Below, in pieces: positions 41,903 to 51,917 of a DNA stretch of 64,000 nucleotides. Source of the stretch: JAPKZH01 sp964537875 (GTDB lineage Bacteria > Acidobacteriota > Aminicenantia > Aminicenantales > UBA4085); the NCBI GenBank assembly GCA_964537875.1, contig CAZIDN010000008.1:28987-92986 (forward strand), in the 5' to 3' direction. Under the pieces are notes generated by a model. It saw only the letters and a list, made by a program, of their open reading frames with translations, searched no databases and was not told the DNA's origin. Position 1 is the stretch's first letter; every line of letters starts with the position of its first letter. The position numbers were made by a program, and so were the translations under genes.

Positions 41903-43963
41903 CTACGGATTTAAAATAAAACTCATCCTCCTCAGGACGGGGTCTACGGCCACCAATATTACCCGAAGAGCCTGTCCCAGCTCAAATGTCTGCCCGGTCC
42001 TTTTGCCGGAAAGCACGCCCCGGGATTTTTTCCAATAGGTGTCTCCTCCCAGGTCGGCAAAGGCCAACAGGCCGTGGACAAAATAATCATCGAGCTCGAC
42101 GATGAGGCCGGCCTTGCCGATGTCCACGATGATCCCGGTGAACTCTTCGCCCAGCTTCCCCTTGAGAAACCGGTAGATCCGCCACTCAAGGAGGTCCTTT
42201 TCCGCATCATCGGCTTTCCGTTCCTGATCGGAAGAATGGAGGGCGGTCCCGGCAAGGGAGGCTCCCTTCAAAGACTTCCCCCGGATGGCTTCTTTTAAAA
42301 TGCGGTGAACGGCCAGGTCCGGATAGCGCCGGATCGGGGACGTGAAATGGGTGTATTCTTCCTTGGCCAGGCCGTAGTGTCCCAGGTTCTCCTCGAAATA
42401 GAGGGCGATCCGGAGCGCCCTGAGGACCTGGACATTGACGAACTTTTCTTCGGTCCTGCCTTCGGCCGCGGCGATCGCGCGCTGGAGGTCCCCGGATTCG
42501 ATCTTCTCGGGCTTGGGCAGGAGGATGTTGAAATGGGCGAGCGTCTCCCTGAGTTTTTCCAGGTCCGCAACGGCGGGCCTAGGATGAATCCTGTAGAGGG
42601 AAGGAATGCCTCTCCGGCTCAGGAATGAGGCCACGGCGACATTGGCCGCCACCATGAACTCTTCGATGACCTTATGGGCTTCGTTCTGGGCGAAAGCGGC
42701 GATCGAATGAAGACGGCCTTCTTTGTAGATGAGCTCCGGCTCCAGGAGGTCAAAATCAAGGCTTCCCTCGGCGACCCTACTTTTCCTGAGCCTTCCGGCT
42801 AGTTCCCGCATGAGAAGCAGGTCGGGAACGACATGGGCATATTTTATCTTTTCGGCCTGGTCGCCCTCAAAAATCTTGAAAACAGTCGTGTACGTCAGCC
42901 GTTCCGCTGTCCGGATCATCGAGGGATGGAACTCAGCGTCTTTGACCCGGCCGGATTCCTCGATTTCGAGAAGGACGGAAAACGTCAGCCGGTCTTGGCG
43001 GGGCCTCAGGCTGCAGACGTCGTTGGACAGCTTTTCGGGAAGCATGGGGAGCGTCACATCGGGAAAGTAAACGCTCGTCCCGCGCTCGTAGGCCTCTCGA
43101 TCGAGCGCCCCGCCGGGCTCGACATAATGGGAGACATCGGCGATGTGAACGCCGAGCAGGAAATTTCCGTTTTCGAGCTTCCGGATGCTGACGGCATCGT
43201 CAAAGTCCTGGGCTTTTTCGCCGTCAATCGTGAACGTCGTCCAGCCGCGGTAATCCAGCCGCTGGCCTTTGTCCAAAGCGGCGGGTTTACCGGCGACCGC
43301 CTCGGCCTCGGCCAGCGTCTCCTTTGAAAAATCCACGGCCAGCCCATATTTCTGGATGACGACCTTCGTGTCGACGCCTGGATCGTCGGGCATCCCAAAG
43401 ACTTCAACCAGGGCCAGGCTGCTTCTGTCCGCGGCGACGATCGTCCCGGGCCCGGGGAAAAAGCTTCCCCGGGATGTGAGCGGAATTTCTGCCGACAAGG
43501 GAGTGTCAAAAGGGACGAGGTAGGGTTGACCGAACCGCTCGGCATAAAGCCCGATGATCTTCTTCTTCTCCTTCTTGAGGATGCGGACCACTTTTCCCTC
43601 GGGCTTCCCTTTCTTGCCCTTTTCTTTGAACAGGACCTCGACGACGTCTCCCTGGATCGCGTTTTTGGCGAACCGGCCGGGAATGAAAATGTCCTCTCCC
43701 GCCCGTCCGTCGGGCGTCACGAAGCCGAACCCCCTGCCTGTCGTCACGAATGTGCCGCGGATGAGGTCGGTCTGGACGGGAAGAAGGAAATGGTTCTTGA
43801 CGAGCCGGATGAGGCCCTGGCCCTCCAACCTCTTAAGGCCGGCCTCGACTTTAGCCCTTTCTTTGCGCTGGACCTTGAGCTCTTTGAAAATGTTCTGGAG
43901 GCTCAGCCCCTGCCGTTTTCTCCGTAGCAGGTCAAGGATGCGTTCGTCGATGGATGTTGACAT
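41903..43963 (-). CDS. rnr: Ribonuclease R
   Basis: A 686-residue 3'-5' exoribonuclease. An N-terminal winged-helix region, cold-shock domains (TGRGFGFVTPDGRAGEDIFI), the RNB catalytic domain (FTIDGEKAQDFDDAVSIRKL, with the metal Asp residues; HIADVSHYV; FTSPIRRYPDLAVHRIL) and the C-terminal S1 domain (GEEFTGIIVDIGKAGLIVEL) are all present. I take the ATG at 43963; a TTG two codons upstream overlaps the previous stop. Follows the unknown 43966 gene and precedes the SelB-type gene by 91 nt. Confidence 0.95.
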   Translation of the reverse strand: MSTSIDERILDLLRRKRQGLSLQNIFKELKVQRKERAKVEAGLKRLEGQGLIRLVKNHFLLPVQTDLIRGTFVTTGRGFGFVTPDGRAGEDIFIPGRFAKNAIQGDVVEVLFKEKGKKGKPEGKVVRILKKEKKKIIGLYAERFGQPYLVPFDTPLSAEIPLTSRGSFFPGPGTIVAADRSSLALVEVFGMPDDPGVDTKVVIQKYGLAVDFSKETLAEAEAVAGKPAALDKGQRLDYRGWTTFTIDGEKAQDFDDAVSIRKLENGNFLLGVHIADVSHYVEPGGALDREAYERGTSVYFPDVTLPMLPEKLSNDVCSLRPRQDRLTFSVLLEIEESGRVKDAEFHPSMIRTAERLTYTTVFKIFEGDQAEKIKYAHVVPDLLLMRELAGRLRKSRVAEGSLDFDLLEPELIYKEGRLHSIAAFAQNEAHKVIEEFMVAANVAVASFLSRRGIPSLYRIHPRPAVADLEKLRETLAHFNILLPKPEKIESGDLQRAIAAAEGRTEEKFVNVQVLRALRIALYFEENLGHYGLAKEEYTHFTSPIRRYPDLAVHRILKEAIRGKSLKGASLAGTALHSSDQERKADDAEKDLLEWRIYRFLKGKLGEEFTGIIVDIGKAGLIVELDDYFVHGLLAFADLGGDTYWKKSRGVLSGKRTGQTFELGQALRVILVAVDPVLRRMSFILNP

Positions 43964-43965
43964 TG

Positions 43966-44607
43966 TCAATAATAGAATAGGGAGAGATGGGGAATCTTGA
44001 ACCTTTCCCGGAGACGCCTGACAAGCTTGATGTCCCGGACACGGGCCAGCTCGTCGCCGGCCAAGCGTCTTCCCTCGGCCAGGATGTCCTTTTTCACCCC
44101 GTCCTTGTCTTCATGGCCGGCCCGGGCCAGCAGCTGCCCATCGACCTTTTCGTCGAGGTCCTCCATCTCTTCGTCGGCGAAATCGGGCCCGGCCAATTTT
44201 TGGCGCGCCTCACGAAAGAGGTCTTCTAAGAACAGGACTTCCGGCGGGACGTGAGCCAGAAACCACTCGATTTCCGTTTGAACGCGGCGGCGCTTATCCT
44301 CCCGCGAGGCCATCTTTCTTCCGCTCCCGACCTTCCGGTCCCGATATTGCTCGAACGCTTTCGAGACCTGGCCGCCGCAGAATGAAAGCGAAAGGATCTT
44401 GTCCGCCTTGGGCCGTCTCAAGCGGTGATTTTCGAAGGCCTTATCGATGCCCTCCAAGACGACCGGGAGTGGAAGGCCCGCCTCCTCCCAGGCAGAAATC
44501 AAAGCCAGGTCTTTGGCCGAGAGAAAGAACGGGGCGCCGCGCCATGCCAGGAAATGGCGGGCGATTTTCTGGTAATAAAGGCTCTGCTCCTGGTCATTGG
44601 GATTCAT
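43966..44607 (-). CDS. Conserved-looking unknown protein upstream of rnr
   Basis: A 213-residue soluble protein I do not recognise. N-terminal part is LYYQKIARHFLAWRGAPFFL followed by ISAWEEAGLPLPVVLEGIDK, predicted helical. The rest is highly charged helix (REDKRRRVQTEIEWFLAHVP, LAEGRRLAGDELARVRDIKL). No signal peptide or known catalytic motif. It lies 3 nt after coaX and its stop is two bases before the rnr ATG, so it may act with RNase R; that is only position-based. Confidence 0.65.
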   Translation of the reverse strand: MNPNDQEQSLYYQKIARHFLAWRGAPFFLSAKDLALISAWEEAGLPLPVVLEGIDKAFENHRLRRPKADKILSLSFCGGQVSKAFEQYRDRKVGSGRKMASREDKRRRVQTEIEWFLAHVPPEVLFLEDLFREARQKLAGPDFADEEMEDLDEKVDGQLLARAGHEDKDGVKKDILAEGRRLAGDELARVRDIKLVRRLRERFKIPHLSLFYY

Positions 44608-44610
44608 GAA

Positions 44611-45378
44611 TCAGGGCCTGTTGCGCTCGTAGAGGATCCTCAGGCCTTCCAGGACCAGGTGAGGTTCATAGACCTGGATGGATTTGACCTCGGTGCTGAT
44701 CTGGCCGCCGAAACCGCCGGTGGCGATGACTTGGGCTTCCTCGCCCAACTCCTTTTTGATTTCTCTGATGATGTTCGAGACCAGCCCGACATAACCGAAA
44801 TAAAGGCCGGACTGCATGCTCGTGACGGTCGTCTTGCCGATCGCCTTGGGCGGTTTGCGGACCTCGATGCGCGGCAGTTTGGCCGTCTTTAAGTAGAGCG
44901 CCTCGGCCGAGATCTGGATCCCGGGCGCGATCGCTCCGCCGAGATATTCGCCCTTGACCGAGACGGCATCAAATGTCGTGGCCGTGCCGAAATCGACAAT
45001 GATACAGGGGCCTCCGACCTTGTCATAGGCCGCGACGGCGCCGGCGACCCGGTCGGCGCCGACCTCGAGAGGCGCTTCATAGAGGATGGGCATGCCCGTC
45101 CGCAGCCCGGGCCCGACGACCAGCGCCTTGTCATGAAAGAAGTTATGGCTCAGCGTCTGGAAAATCGGCGTCAGCGGCGGGACGACGCTCGAGATGATGA
45201 CCTCGCTCACGGCCGAGGGCTCCAGCCCCGCGAACCTCAGCAGGTTGAGGAGAATGATGCCGTACTCATCGCACGTCTTATCCTTGTCCGACCGTATCTT
45301 CCAGGTTTTGACCAGATTTTTGCCCTCGAAGATCCCGACAGCAACTGTGGTGTTACCGATGTCCAGGGCTAACAGCAT
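44611..45378 (-). CDS. coaX: Type III pantothenate kinase
   Basis: A 255-residue ASKHA-fold kinase for the first step of CoA synthesis. LLALDIGNTTVAVGIFEG is the phosphate-1 motif, TGMPILYEAPLEVGADRVAG the pantothenate region, and IIVDFGTATTFDAVSVKGEY the phosphate-2 motif. The ATG at 45378 has AAGGAG six bases before it; the longer ORF upstream overlaps birA. The neighbouring birA is the common partner of coaX. Confidence 0.95.
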   Translation of the reverse strand: MLLALDIGNTTVAVGIFEGKNLVKTWKIRSDKDKTCDEYGIILLNLLRFAGLEPSAVSEVIISSVVPPLTPIFQTLSHNFFHDKALVVGPGLRTGMPILYEAPLEVGADRVAGAVAAYDKVGGPCIIVDFGTATTFDAVSVKGEYLGGAIAPGIQISAEALYLKTAKLPRIEVRKPPKAIGKTTVTSMQSGLYFGYVGLVSNIIREIKKELGEEAQVIATGGFGGQISTEVKSIQVYEPHLVLEGLRILYERNRP

Positions 45379-45394
45379 GAAACGCTCCTTCCCC

Positions 45395-46135
45395 TCATAG
45401 CATTTTCGTGATCTCGGCCGAGCGAAGAGCGCGACGGCCGGTCTCGTCTTCAAGCACCAGGCCGCCGTCCGAGTCAAGCCCCTGATAAACCCCGGAAAAA
45501 AGCTGTTCGTTCATCAGCCCCTGGATCCTGTCTCCTTTTTGGATGGCCGAGTGAGCCTCGAAGGAACGAACGATCATTTCCTTCTCCCCTCGACAGAATA
45601 CATCATACCAGTTTGCCAGACTTTCTAAAAGCTTTGCCAGAAGCGCCTCGGGGTCGCCGTTTTTTTTCAGGGCGATCCTCACGGATGTCGCCAGGGGCCG
45701 GATGTCTTGGGGAAAATCGCCTTCTTCGTGGTTGAGGTTGATGCCGATGCCGAGGATCGTAAAATCCGGCCGGTTGCCCAGGAACGCGCTTTGGCAAAGG
45801 ATGCCGCCCAACTTTCTTTTTTCCCAGATCAGGTCGTTGGGCCAGCTCAGTTGAATTCTCAGCCCGTGCACTTTTTCGACGGCGTCCCGGGCGGCGAGGC
45901 CGGCGACAAGCGGGAGCAGCGAGATCTCTGCCGGACGGGGGCGAAGAAGGACGGAAACATACAGCCCCTTGTCCCGGGCCGAATACCAGGCGCGGCCTTT
46001 GGTGCCTCGTCCGGCCGTTTGCTCCGCGGCAACGACGACCGTCCCTTCGGGGGCCCCTTCCCCGGCCAAACGCAAGGCCAGTTCGTTGGTCGAACTGCAG
46101 CTGGCGACACGATGGATCACGGGTGCGGATATCAT
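45395..46135 (-). CDS. birA: Biotin-[acetyl-CoA-carboxylase] ligase, catalytic-only
   Basis: A 246-residue BirA without the N-terminal DNA-binding domain, so it should ligate biotin but not repress. VVAAEQTAGRGTKGRAW holds the biotinyl-AMP GRG loop, LSWPNDLIWEKRKLGGILCQ the catalytic Lys region, and ILGIGINLNHEEGDFP the next motif. The C-terminal SH3-like cap ends RSAEITKML. Sits 16 nt upstream of coaX. Confidence 0.94.
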   Translation of the reverse strand: MISAPVIHRVASCSSTNELALRLAGEGAPEGTVVVAAEQTAGRGTKGRAWYSARDKGLYVSVLLRPRPAEISLLPLVAGLAARDAVEKVHGLRIQLSWPNDLIWEKRKLGGILCQSAFLGNRPDFTILGIGINLNHEEGDFPQDIRPLATSVRIALKKNGDPEALLAKLLESLANWYDVFCRGEKEMIVRSFEAHSAIQKGDRIQGLMNEQLFSGVYQGLDSDGGLVLEDETGRRALRSAEITKML

Positions 46136-46145
46136 CGGCCGAAGC

Positions 46146-46760
46146 CTATTTCTTCTCGATGGCTTTGAGCTCCTCGACGAGCATCTTTTTGAACTCCGAT
46201 GAAACGATCTCCCGGGTCCAGTTTTCCAGCTCGTCCGTGCTCTTCCGGATTTCTTTTTTTACGACTTCGTGGATTTTCTTTTCCAGCTCGTCGGTCCATT
46301 GGGGAGTCACCGCCGGGATGTCCTCGGGAGGATGCTCCGGCAGGGCGATATCTTCAAGGAGGGGATCTTCCGGAAAGGAGGGAATCTCCTCTTTCTTATC
46401 CAGGGCTTCCCTGATCATTCTGGCCAGGCTGTCCGAATCGAACGGTTTTTGAATGAGGCCGTCGTATTCAACCGGAGAAATCTTTCTCAGATCGAGCGCC
46501 TCGAAGGCCCCCCGGACTAAGACCAGGGCGCACTGGTTGTAGGCCTCCTGGGTCCGGAGATAGAGGCCGACATCATAGCCGTCCATCGACGGAAGCTGAA
46601 GGCTCAGCAAAACCGCATCGGGGTTGATGTCGGGCAGGGCTTGGATGACCTTCCAGCCGTCGCCGAACATATGGATCTCGAACTCCGGCTCCGGCAGGGC
46701 GAGCTGGGCTGCCTTCTGTACGGAGGGCGAGCTGTCGGCGACGATGACTTTGTAGGCCAT
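46146..46760 (-). CDS. Pseudo-receiver protein (response-regulator fold without phospho-Asp)
   Basis: A 204-residue protein. Residues ~1-118 follow the receiver fold (KVIVADSSPSVQKAAQLAL, MDGYDVGLYLRTQEAYN, LIQKPFDSDSLARMI with the conserved Lys). At the phosphorylation site the strand reads VLLSLQLPSMDG: Ser53 stands where Asp is required, and the usual paired acid before Asp9 is Ala8. Residues ~120-204 are a Pro/Glu-rich linker and a long helix (ELEKKIHEVVKKEIRKSTDE). No output DNA-binding domain. It likely works by protein contact. It lies 10 nt upstream of birA. Confidence 0.8.
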   Translation of the reverse strand: MAYKVIVADSSPSVQKAAQLALPEPEFEIHMFGDGWKVIQALPDINPDAVLLSLQLPSMDGYDVGLYLRTQEAYNQCALVLVRGAFEALDLRKISPVEYDGLIQKPFDSDSLARMIREALDKKEEIPSFPEDPLLEDIALPEHPPEDIPAVTPQWTDELEKKIHEVVKKEIRKSTDELENWTREIVSSEFKKMLVEELKAIEKK

Positions 46761-46785
46761 GATCAGATTGTATTATATTCGATCT

Positions 46786-49700
46786 TCAGTACTCAATATA
46801 CACGGAGTCTTCGCCCAACAGGTTCTGGATCATCTTGGTCAGATCATCTGACGGCAGGACTCCTTTGACCTCGACCGATTGGGCAACCAGCCGGTAGGCA
46901 TGGGGCGTCTCGAGCTCGAAAAATACCGGGCACTCGCCGGCGTTCTTGTCCAAAATCTCCTTCAGGTCCCGCAGCATGGACTCTTCCATCCCGGGCACGA
47001 AGATCCGGACGACCATCCGCTTGGCCTGTTTTTGAAAGGCCTCGGCCAGGGGCATGACGTGGGTCAGATGGATTTTCCGGCTTTCCCCTTCGCCCAGGAA
47101 CTTGCCCTTGAGCCAGACCAGCATATCTTCATGAAGAAATTCCCGGTTCTTGCGGAAGGCCTCGGGGAAGGCCACGACCTCCACCCGGCCGCTCATGTCC
47201 TCGAGAGAAAAGAGAGCCATGGGCTCGTCCTTTCTCGTCCGGGTCGTCTTGAATTCCTGGATAATGCCGGCCAGGCGGACCTCGCTGTTGAAGTCCTTTT
47301 CGTCGTCCAGCTCGCTGACCGTGTGCGAGATCAGCCGGCGAAGGTTCTTCCGGAACTGGCTCAGAGGATGGCCCGTGATGTAGAAGCCAACGGCATCCTT
47401 TTCATAGGACAGGAGCAGCGATTCGTCCCATTCGGGCATGCTCTTGACCTCGGCCGGGACGTCGGGAGCCTCGACTTGGCCGCCGCCGAAGAGCAGGTTC
47501 TGCTTTGTCGTCTTTGCCTTCTGGACATTATGGGCGTAGTCGATGATTTTGTCGATCAGGTGGAAACACTGGGAGCGGGGCCAGCCCAGGGAATCGAAAG
47601 CGCCGGCCTTGATCAGGCTTTCCAGCACCTTCCGGTTGATGACCCGGCTGTCCGCCTCGCGGCAGACATCGAACGGCGTCTGGAATTTGCCGTTGGCCCC
47701 CCGGACCTGGACCAGCGCCCGGGCCGCGGTTTCGCCGACATTCTTGATCGCGGAAAGGCCGAAGCGGACGGCGTCTTGGGAGACCGTAAAATTGAAATCG
47801 CTCTCGTTGATGTCCGGCGGCAGGACCTGGATGCCCATCTCCTGGCACTCGTTGATGTACTTCACGACCTGCGAGGTCGCCCCGCGCTCCGCCTCGGACG
47901 TGACCAAGGCGGCCATGAAATGAAAGGGATAATGGGCCTTGAGATAGGCCGTCTGGTAGGCCAGCGCGGCATAGGCGGCGCTGTGGGACTTGTTGAAGCC
48001 GTACTCGGCGAAATTCTTGATCTGCTCGAAGAGCTTGGTCGCCTTGTCCTGGCTGATGATCCCCTTTTTCTTGGCGCCCTTGATGAAATTCTGTTTTTGC
48101 GCCCTCATGATCTCGCCCACCTTCTTGCCCATGGCCTTGCGCAGCATATCGGCCTCGGCCAGGGAGAAGCCCGCCAGCTCGGTGGCGATCTTCATGACCT
48201 GCTCTTGATAAACGATGATCCCGCGCGTCTCCTTGAGAACGGACTCGAGCTCCGGGATCTCGTAACTGATCTGGTCGGGATGGTGTTTGCGCTTGACGAA
48301 GTCGGCCGTCATCCCGCTTTTCAGCGGGCCGGGCCGGTAGAGGGCGTTCAAGGCGATCAGGTCGCGGAAATTGTCCGGCTTATAGCTCCGCAGCAGCTCC
48401 TTCATGCCGTGGCTTTCGAACTGAAAAACGCCGTCGGTCAGGCCTGCCTTGAACAGGTCGAACGCTTTTGGGTCGTCGAGCGGAATCTTGTTCATGTCGA
48501 TTTTTTCGCCAAAATCTTTTTCGATCAATTCGAGGGCGTCCTGGATCACGGTCAGGTTGCGCAGGCCCAGGAGGTCCATCTTCAGCAGGCCGATGGCCTC
48601 GATGTCCTCCATCGGGAATTGGGTCGTGATCTCGCCCTTGACCGACTTGTAAAGCGGCAGGTACTCGGTCAACGGCTTGGGCGTGATGACGATCCCCGCG
48701 GCGTGGATCGACGGGTGGCGGACCTGGCCCTCCACCTTCTGGGCGATGGACAGGAGGTGGGCGATCTTGGTGTTCTTGTCGCGCAGCTCTTTGAGTTGAG
48801 GGACGGATTCGATGGCCTTCTCGATCTTGACATCGGAGCCCAGAGGGATCATCTTGGCGATCCGGTCGACCTCCTGGAGCGGCACTTCGAGGACTCGGCC
48901 GACATCGCGGATCGCTGCGCGCGCCGCCATGGTCCCGAAGGTGATGATCTGGCAGACATTTTCCTGCCCGTATTTATTGGTGACATAGGCGATGACTTCT
49001 TCGCGCCGCCGGCCGCAGAAATCGATGTCGATATCCGGCAGGTTGATCCGCTCGGGGTTCAAGAACCGCTCAAAGAGCAGGTCGTACTCCAGGGGATCGA
49101 TGTCCGTGATGCGGAGGCTGTAGGCCAGCAGGCTCCCGGCCGCAGACCCTCGTCCCGGCCCGACGGGGATCCCGTTCGCCCGGGCCATCCGGATCAGGTC
49201 CCAGACGATCAGGAAGTATCCCTCAAATCCCATCTTCTCGATGAGCTTGATCTCCCTTTCCAGGCGCTCTTTGTAATTCTCGATCGAATAAGAGAGCAGG
49301 CCTTTTTCCCTTTTCTCGACCAGGCCACGCATCCTCTCCTCAAATCCCTGCCGGGCGACATCCTCAAAATATTCTTCCAGGGTCTTTCCTTCGGGCGGCT
49401 TGAACTGGGGCAGGAAATAGCCGTGAGAGGGAAAGCTGAACTCGCATTCGGAGGCGATCCGGGCCGTGTTTTCAACGGCCTCGGGAACCTCGCGGAAGAT
49501 CTGGGCCATCTCCTGGCCGGACTTGAAATAAAACTCGGTTGTGCCGAAGCGGATCCGATCCTGGTCGCTGATCTTCTTGTTCGTCTGGATGCAGAGGAGC
49601 ACTTCGTGGCTCTCGGCATCGTCCTTGTGATAGTAGTGGACGTCGTTCGTGGCCACGAGCGGAAGGTTCAATTTGCGGGCCAGGCGGACGAGCAGGGGAT

Positions 49701-50265
49701 TGACCTCCTGCTGGAGCTTCAGGCCGTGGTCCTGGAGCTCGATATAATAGTTGCCGGGAGAAAAGATCGAGGCGTACTGGGCGGCCGTCTCTTCGGCCTC
49801 TTTCTCGAGCCCCTTCCCCAAGAGGAAGGATACCTCGCCCTTCAGGCAGCTGGAAAGGGCGATCAGGCCCTGACTGTGCTGGGCAAGAATTTCTTTGTCG
49901 ATGCGCGGCCTGTAGTAAAAACCTTCAAGATATCCCTTGGTGATCAGATGGCAGAGGTTCCTGTAGCCTTTTTCATCCTTGACCAGCAGCAGCAGGTGGA
50001 AATGGATCGATTCTTTGCCGTCCACCCTTTTATCGAATCGGCTCCTGGGCGCCACGTAGACTTCGCAGCCGAGGATGGGCTTGATCCCCTTGTTCTTGGC
50101 CTCCTTGAAAAAGCCGACGGCCCCGAAAATGTTGCCGTGGTCGGTGAGGGCCACGGCCGGCATCTTGTGCTTGAAGGCGGCGTCCACCAGGTCCGAAACC
50201 CGGATTCCGCCGTCCAGGATGCTGTACTCGGAATGGTTGTGGAGGTGGATAAAACTCTGCGACAT
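46786..50265 (-). CDS. dnaE: DNA polymerase III alpha subunit
   Basis: A 1159-residue replicative polymerase. The N-terminal PHP domain begins SFIHLHNHSEYSILDGG and continues VALTDHGNIFGAVGFF. The catalytic palm carries GPGRGSAAGSLLAYSLRITD and NLPDIDIDFCGRRREEVIAY. KSHSAAYAALAYQTAYLKAH is the fingers, and the OB domain is at VRLAGIIQEFKTTRTRKDEP. I take the ATG at 50265, one base after the guaA stop; the ORF upstream overlaps guaA. Length is usual for DnaE1. Confidence 0.97.
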   Translation of the reverse strand: MSQSFIHLHNHSEYSILDGGIRVSDLVDAAFKHKMPAVALTDHGNIFGAVGFFKEAKNKGIKPILGCEVYVAPRSRFDKRVDGKESIHFHLLLLVKDEKGYRNLCHLITKGYLEGFYYRPRIDKEILAQHSQGLIALSSCLKGEVSFLLGKGLEKEAEETAAQYASIFSPGNYYIELQDHGLKLQQEVNPLLVRLARKLNLPLVATNDVHYYHKDDAESHEVLLCIQTNKKISDQDRIRFGTTEFYFKSGQEMAQIFREVPEAVENTARIASECEFSFPSHGYFLPQFKPPEGKTLEEYFEDVARQGFEERMRGLVEKREKGLLSYSIENYKERLEREIKLIEKMGFEGYFLIVWDLIRMARANGIPVGPGRGSAAGSLLAYSLRITDIDPLEYDLLFERFLNPERINLPDIDIDFCGRRREEVIAYVTNKYGQENVCQIITFGTMAARAAIRDVGRVLEVPLQEVDRIAKMIPLGSDVKIEKAIESVPQLKELRDKNTKIAHLLSIAQKVEGQVRHPSIHAAGIVITPKPLTEYLPLYKSVKGEITTQFPMEDIEAIGLLKMDLLGLRNLTVIQDALELIEKDFGEKIDMNKIPLDDPKAFDLFKAGLTDGVFQFESHGMKELLRSYKPDNFRDLIALNALYRPGPLKSGMTADFVKRKHHPDQISYEIPELESVLKETRGIIVYQEQVMKIATELAGFSLAEADMLRKAMGKKVGEIMRAQKQNFIKGAKKKGIISQDKATKLFEQIKNFAEYGFNKSHSAAYAALAYQTAYLKAHYPFHFMAALVTSEAERGATSQVVKYINECQEMGIQVLPPDINESDFNFTVSQDAVRFGLSAIKNVGETAARALVQVRGANGKFQTPFDVCREADSRVINRKVLESLIKAGAFDSLGWPRSQCFHLIDKIIDYAHNVQKAKTTKQNLLFGGGQVEAPDVPAEVKSMPEWDESLLLSYEKDAVGFYITGHPLSQFRKNLRRLISHTVSELDDEKDFNSEVRLAGIIQEFKTTRTRKDEPMALFSLEDMSGRVEVVAFPEAFRKNREFLHEDMLVWLKGKFLGEGESRKIHLTHVMPLAEAFQKQAKRMVVRIFVPGMEESMLRDLKEILDKNAGECPVFFELETPHAYRLVAQSVEVKGVLPSDDLTKMIQNLLGEDSVYIEY

Positions 50266-50266
50266 C

Positions 50267-51799
50267 TTATTCCCACTCGATCGTGCCCGGAGGCTTGGTC
50301 GTAATATCATAGACGACGCGATTGACGCCCTTGACTTCATTGACGATCCGGGTCGAGATGGAGGCGAGAAGCTGGGGAGGCGAGGGGAACCAGCTGGCGG
50401 TCATCCCGTCGACGCTCTGGACGAGGCGGATGACGACCACCCTTTGGTAGGTCCTCTGGTCTCCCATCACCCCGACGGATTTCACCGGGAGCAGGATGGC
50501 AAAGGCCTGCCAGAGTTTATGATAAATACCCGCTTTCCGGGTTTCCTCGATGACGATCTCGTCCGCATCTCTCAGGATGTCCAGGCTCTCCCGGTTGACT
50601 TCGCCGACGATCCGGACGGCCAGACCAGGGCCGGGGAACGGATGCTGGTCGATGAAATCCTTGTCCACGCCCAACTCCAGGCCGAGGGCGCGGACCTCGT
50701 CCTTGAACAGTTCCTTGAGCGGCTCGACGAGCTTGAACTTGAGGTCCTTGGGAAGCCCGCCGACATTGTGATGGGATTTGATCGTCGAGGACGGGCCTTT
50801 GACCGGATTGCTCTCGATGACATCGGGATAGATCGTTCCCTGGGCGAGGTATTTGACGCCGCCGATCTTTCCGGCCTCGCGCTCGAAGATCCGGATGAAC
50901 AGGCCGCCGATGATCTTCCGCTTGCGCTCGGGCGACGTGACCCCGGCCAGCCCATCGATAAACTCATCGGCGGCATCCACACCGTCGATATTCAGCGACA
51001 GTCTTTTCCGGAATTTCTCCATGAGATCGCGGTACTGGCCTTTCCGGAGAAACCCGTTATCGACAAAAATGCACGTGAGCCGGCGGCCGATAGCCTTGTG
51101 GATGATGAGCGACGCGACAAGGGAATCGACGCCGCCGCTCAAACCGCAAATGACCTTTTCTTTGCCGACGAGGAGTCGGATTTCTGCAGCCTTTCGCTCG
51201 ATGAAAGAGCTCATGTTCCAATCGGGCCTGAGCCCGGCCAGCCTGAACAGAAAATTGCCAAGAATCTTTTTACCTTCCTTCGTGTGGATGACTTCGGGGT
51301 GGAACTGGACGCCGTAGATACGCCGCTCGGCGTTCTCCACGGCGGCCGCTTTGGTGTTGGATGTCCTGCCGGTGATGCAGAATCCCGGGGGAATGTTTTC
51401 CAGGCGATCGCCATGGCTCATCCAGACCTGCTCCGAGTTCTTGACCCCGGACAGAAGGCCTCGCCTGTCTAAGATATGGAGCGAGGCAAACCCGTATTCG
51501 CGCTTTAAGGACGGCTTCACCTCGCCGCCGAGCAGATAGGCGGTGAGCTGGAGCCCGTAGCAGATGCCCAGGACCGGAATGCCCAATTCAAATATTTCCC
51601 GGGAAGCGAGCGGCGCGCCTTTTTCGTAGACGCTCTGCGGGCCGCCGGAAAGAACGAGCGCGGAAGGATGTCCTCTTTTGATCCTGGAGATGGGCGTGTC
51701 GAAGGGAATAATTTCCGAGTAAATGCCGAGCTCGCGGATCTTGCGGGCGATGAGCTGGGTGTACTGCGATCCGAAATCGAGGACGAGGACTTTGTTCAT
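50267..51799 (-). CDS. guaA: GMP synthase (glutamine-hydrolysing)
   Basis: A 510-residue enzyme that converts XMP to GMP. The glutaminase domain has [20 protein letters not shown] (nucleophile Cys80) and [11 protein letters not shown]. The ATP-pyrophosphatase P-loop is [17 protein letters not shown] (about residue 218). The dimerisation domain ends [11 protein letters not shown]. No Shine-Dalgarno precedes the ATG, while a strong promoter lies at the right distance for a leaderless message. First gene of the block guaA-dnaE-...-rnr. Confidence 0.97.
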   Translation of the reverse strand: MNKVLVLDFGSQYTQLIARKIRELGIYSEIIPFDTPISRIKRGHPSALVLSGGPQSVYEKGAPLASREIFELGIPVLGICYGLQLTAYLLGGEVKPSLKREYGFASLHILDRRGLLSGVKNSEQVWMSHGDRLENIPPGFCITGRTSNTKAAAVENAERRIYGVQFHPEVIHTKEGKKILGNFLFRLAGLRPDWNMSSFIERKAAEIRLLVGKEKVICGLSGGVDSLVASLIIHKAIGRRLTCIFVDNGFLRKGQYRDLMEKFRKRLSLNIDGVDAADEFIDGLAGVTSPERKRKIIGGLFIRIFEREAGKIGGVKYLAQGTIYPDVIESNPVKGPSSTIKSHHNVGGLPKDLKFKLVEPLKELFKDEVRALGLELGVDKDFIDQHPFPGPGLAVRIVGEVNRESLDILRDADEIVIEETRKAGIYHKLWQAFAILLPVKSVGVMGDQRTYQRVVVIRLVQSVDGMTASWFPSPPQLLASISTRIVNEVKGVNRVVYDITTKPPGTIEWE

Positions 51800-51805
51800 G
51801 CAGAG

Positions 51806-51834
51806 ATTTTATCAGACGAGACCCTCGCCGACAA
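51806..51834 (-). promoter_or_regulatory. Promoter placing guaA as a leaderless message
   Basis: On the minus strand TTGTCG (51829-51834) and TAAAAT (51806-51811) are 17 nt apart. Only six bases, CTCTGC, separate the -10 box from the ATG at 51799, so transcription should start at or next to the start codon. No ribosome site fits between. Confidence 0.7.
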
Positions 51835-51879
51835 GTGGGGCGATGCGGCAAGCTGTCGGCTATTTTCGTGGGCCGTTAT

Positions 51880-51908
51880 TTGACAGGGCGGGCGGGTTCT
51901 TTTATAGT
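51880..51908 (+). promoter_or_regulatory. Promoter placing apgM as a leaderless message
   Basis: TTGACA (51880-51885), 17-nt spacer, TATAGT (51903-51908). The ATG at 51918 is nine bases after the -10 box, so the 5' untranslated region would be only a few bases. No Shine-Dalgarno is present. Confidence 0.75.
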
Positions 51909-51917
51909 TAACTCGCC

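Noticed and set aside
46879..50304. A 1141-codon open frame on the plus strand
   Set aside because: It lies exactly opposite dnaE, whose motifs are complete. Long antisense frames are common opposite GC-rich genes. The same applies to those at 25342-27030 and 28667-30439.
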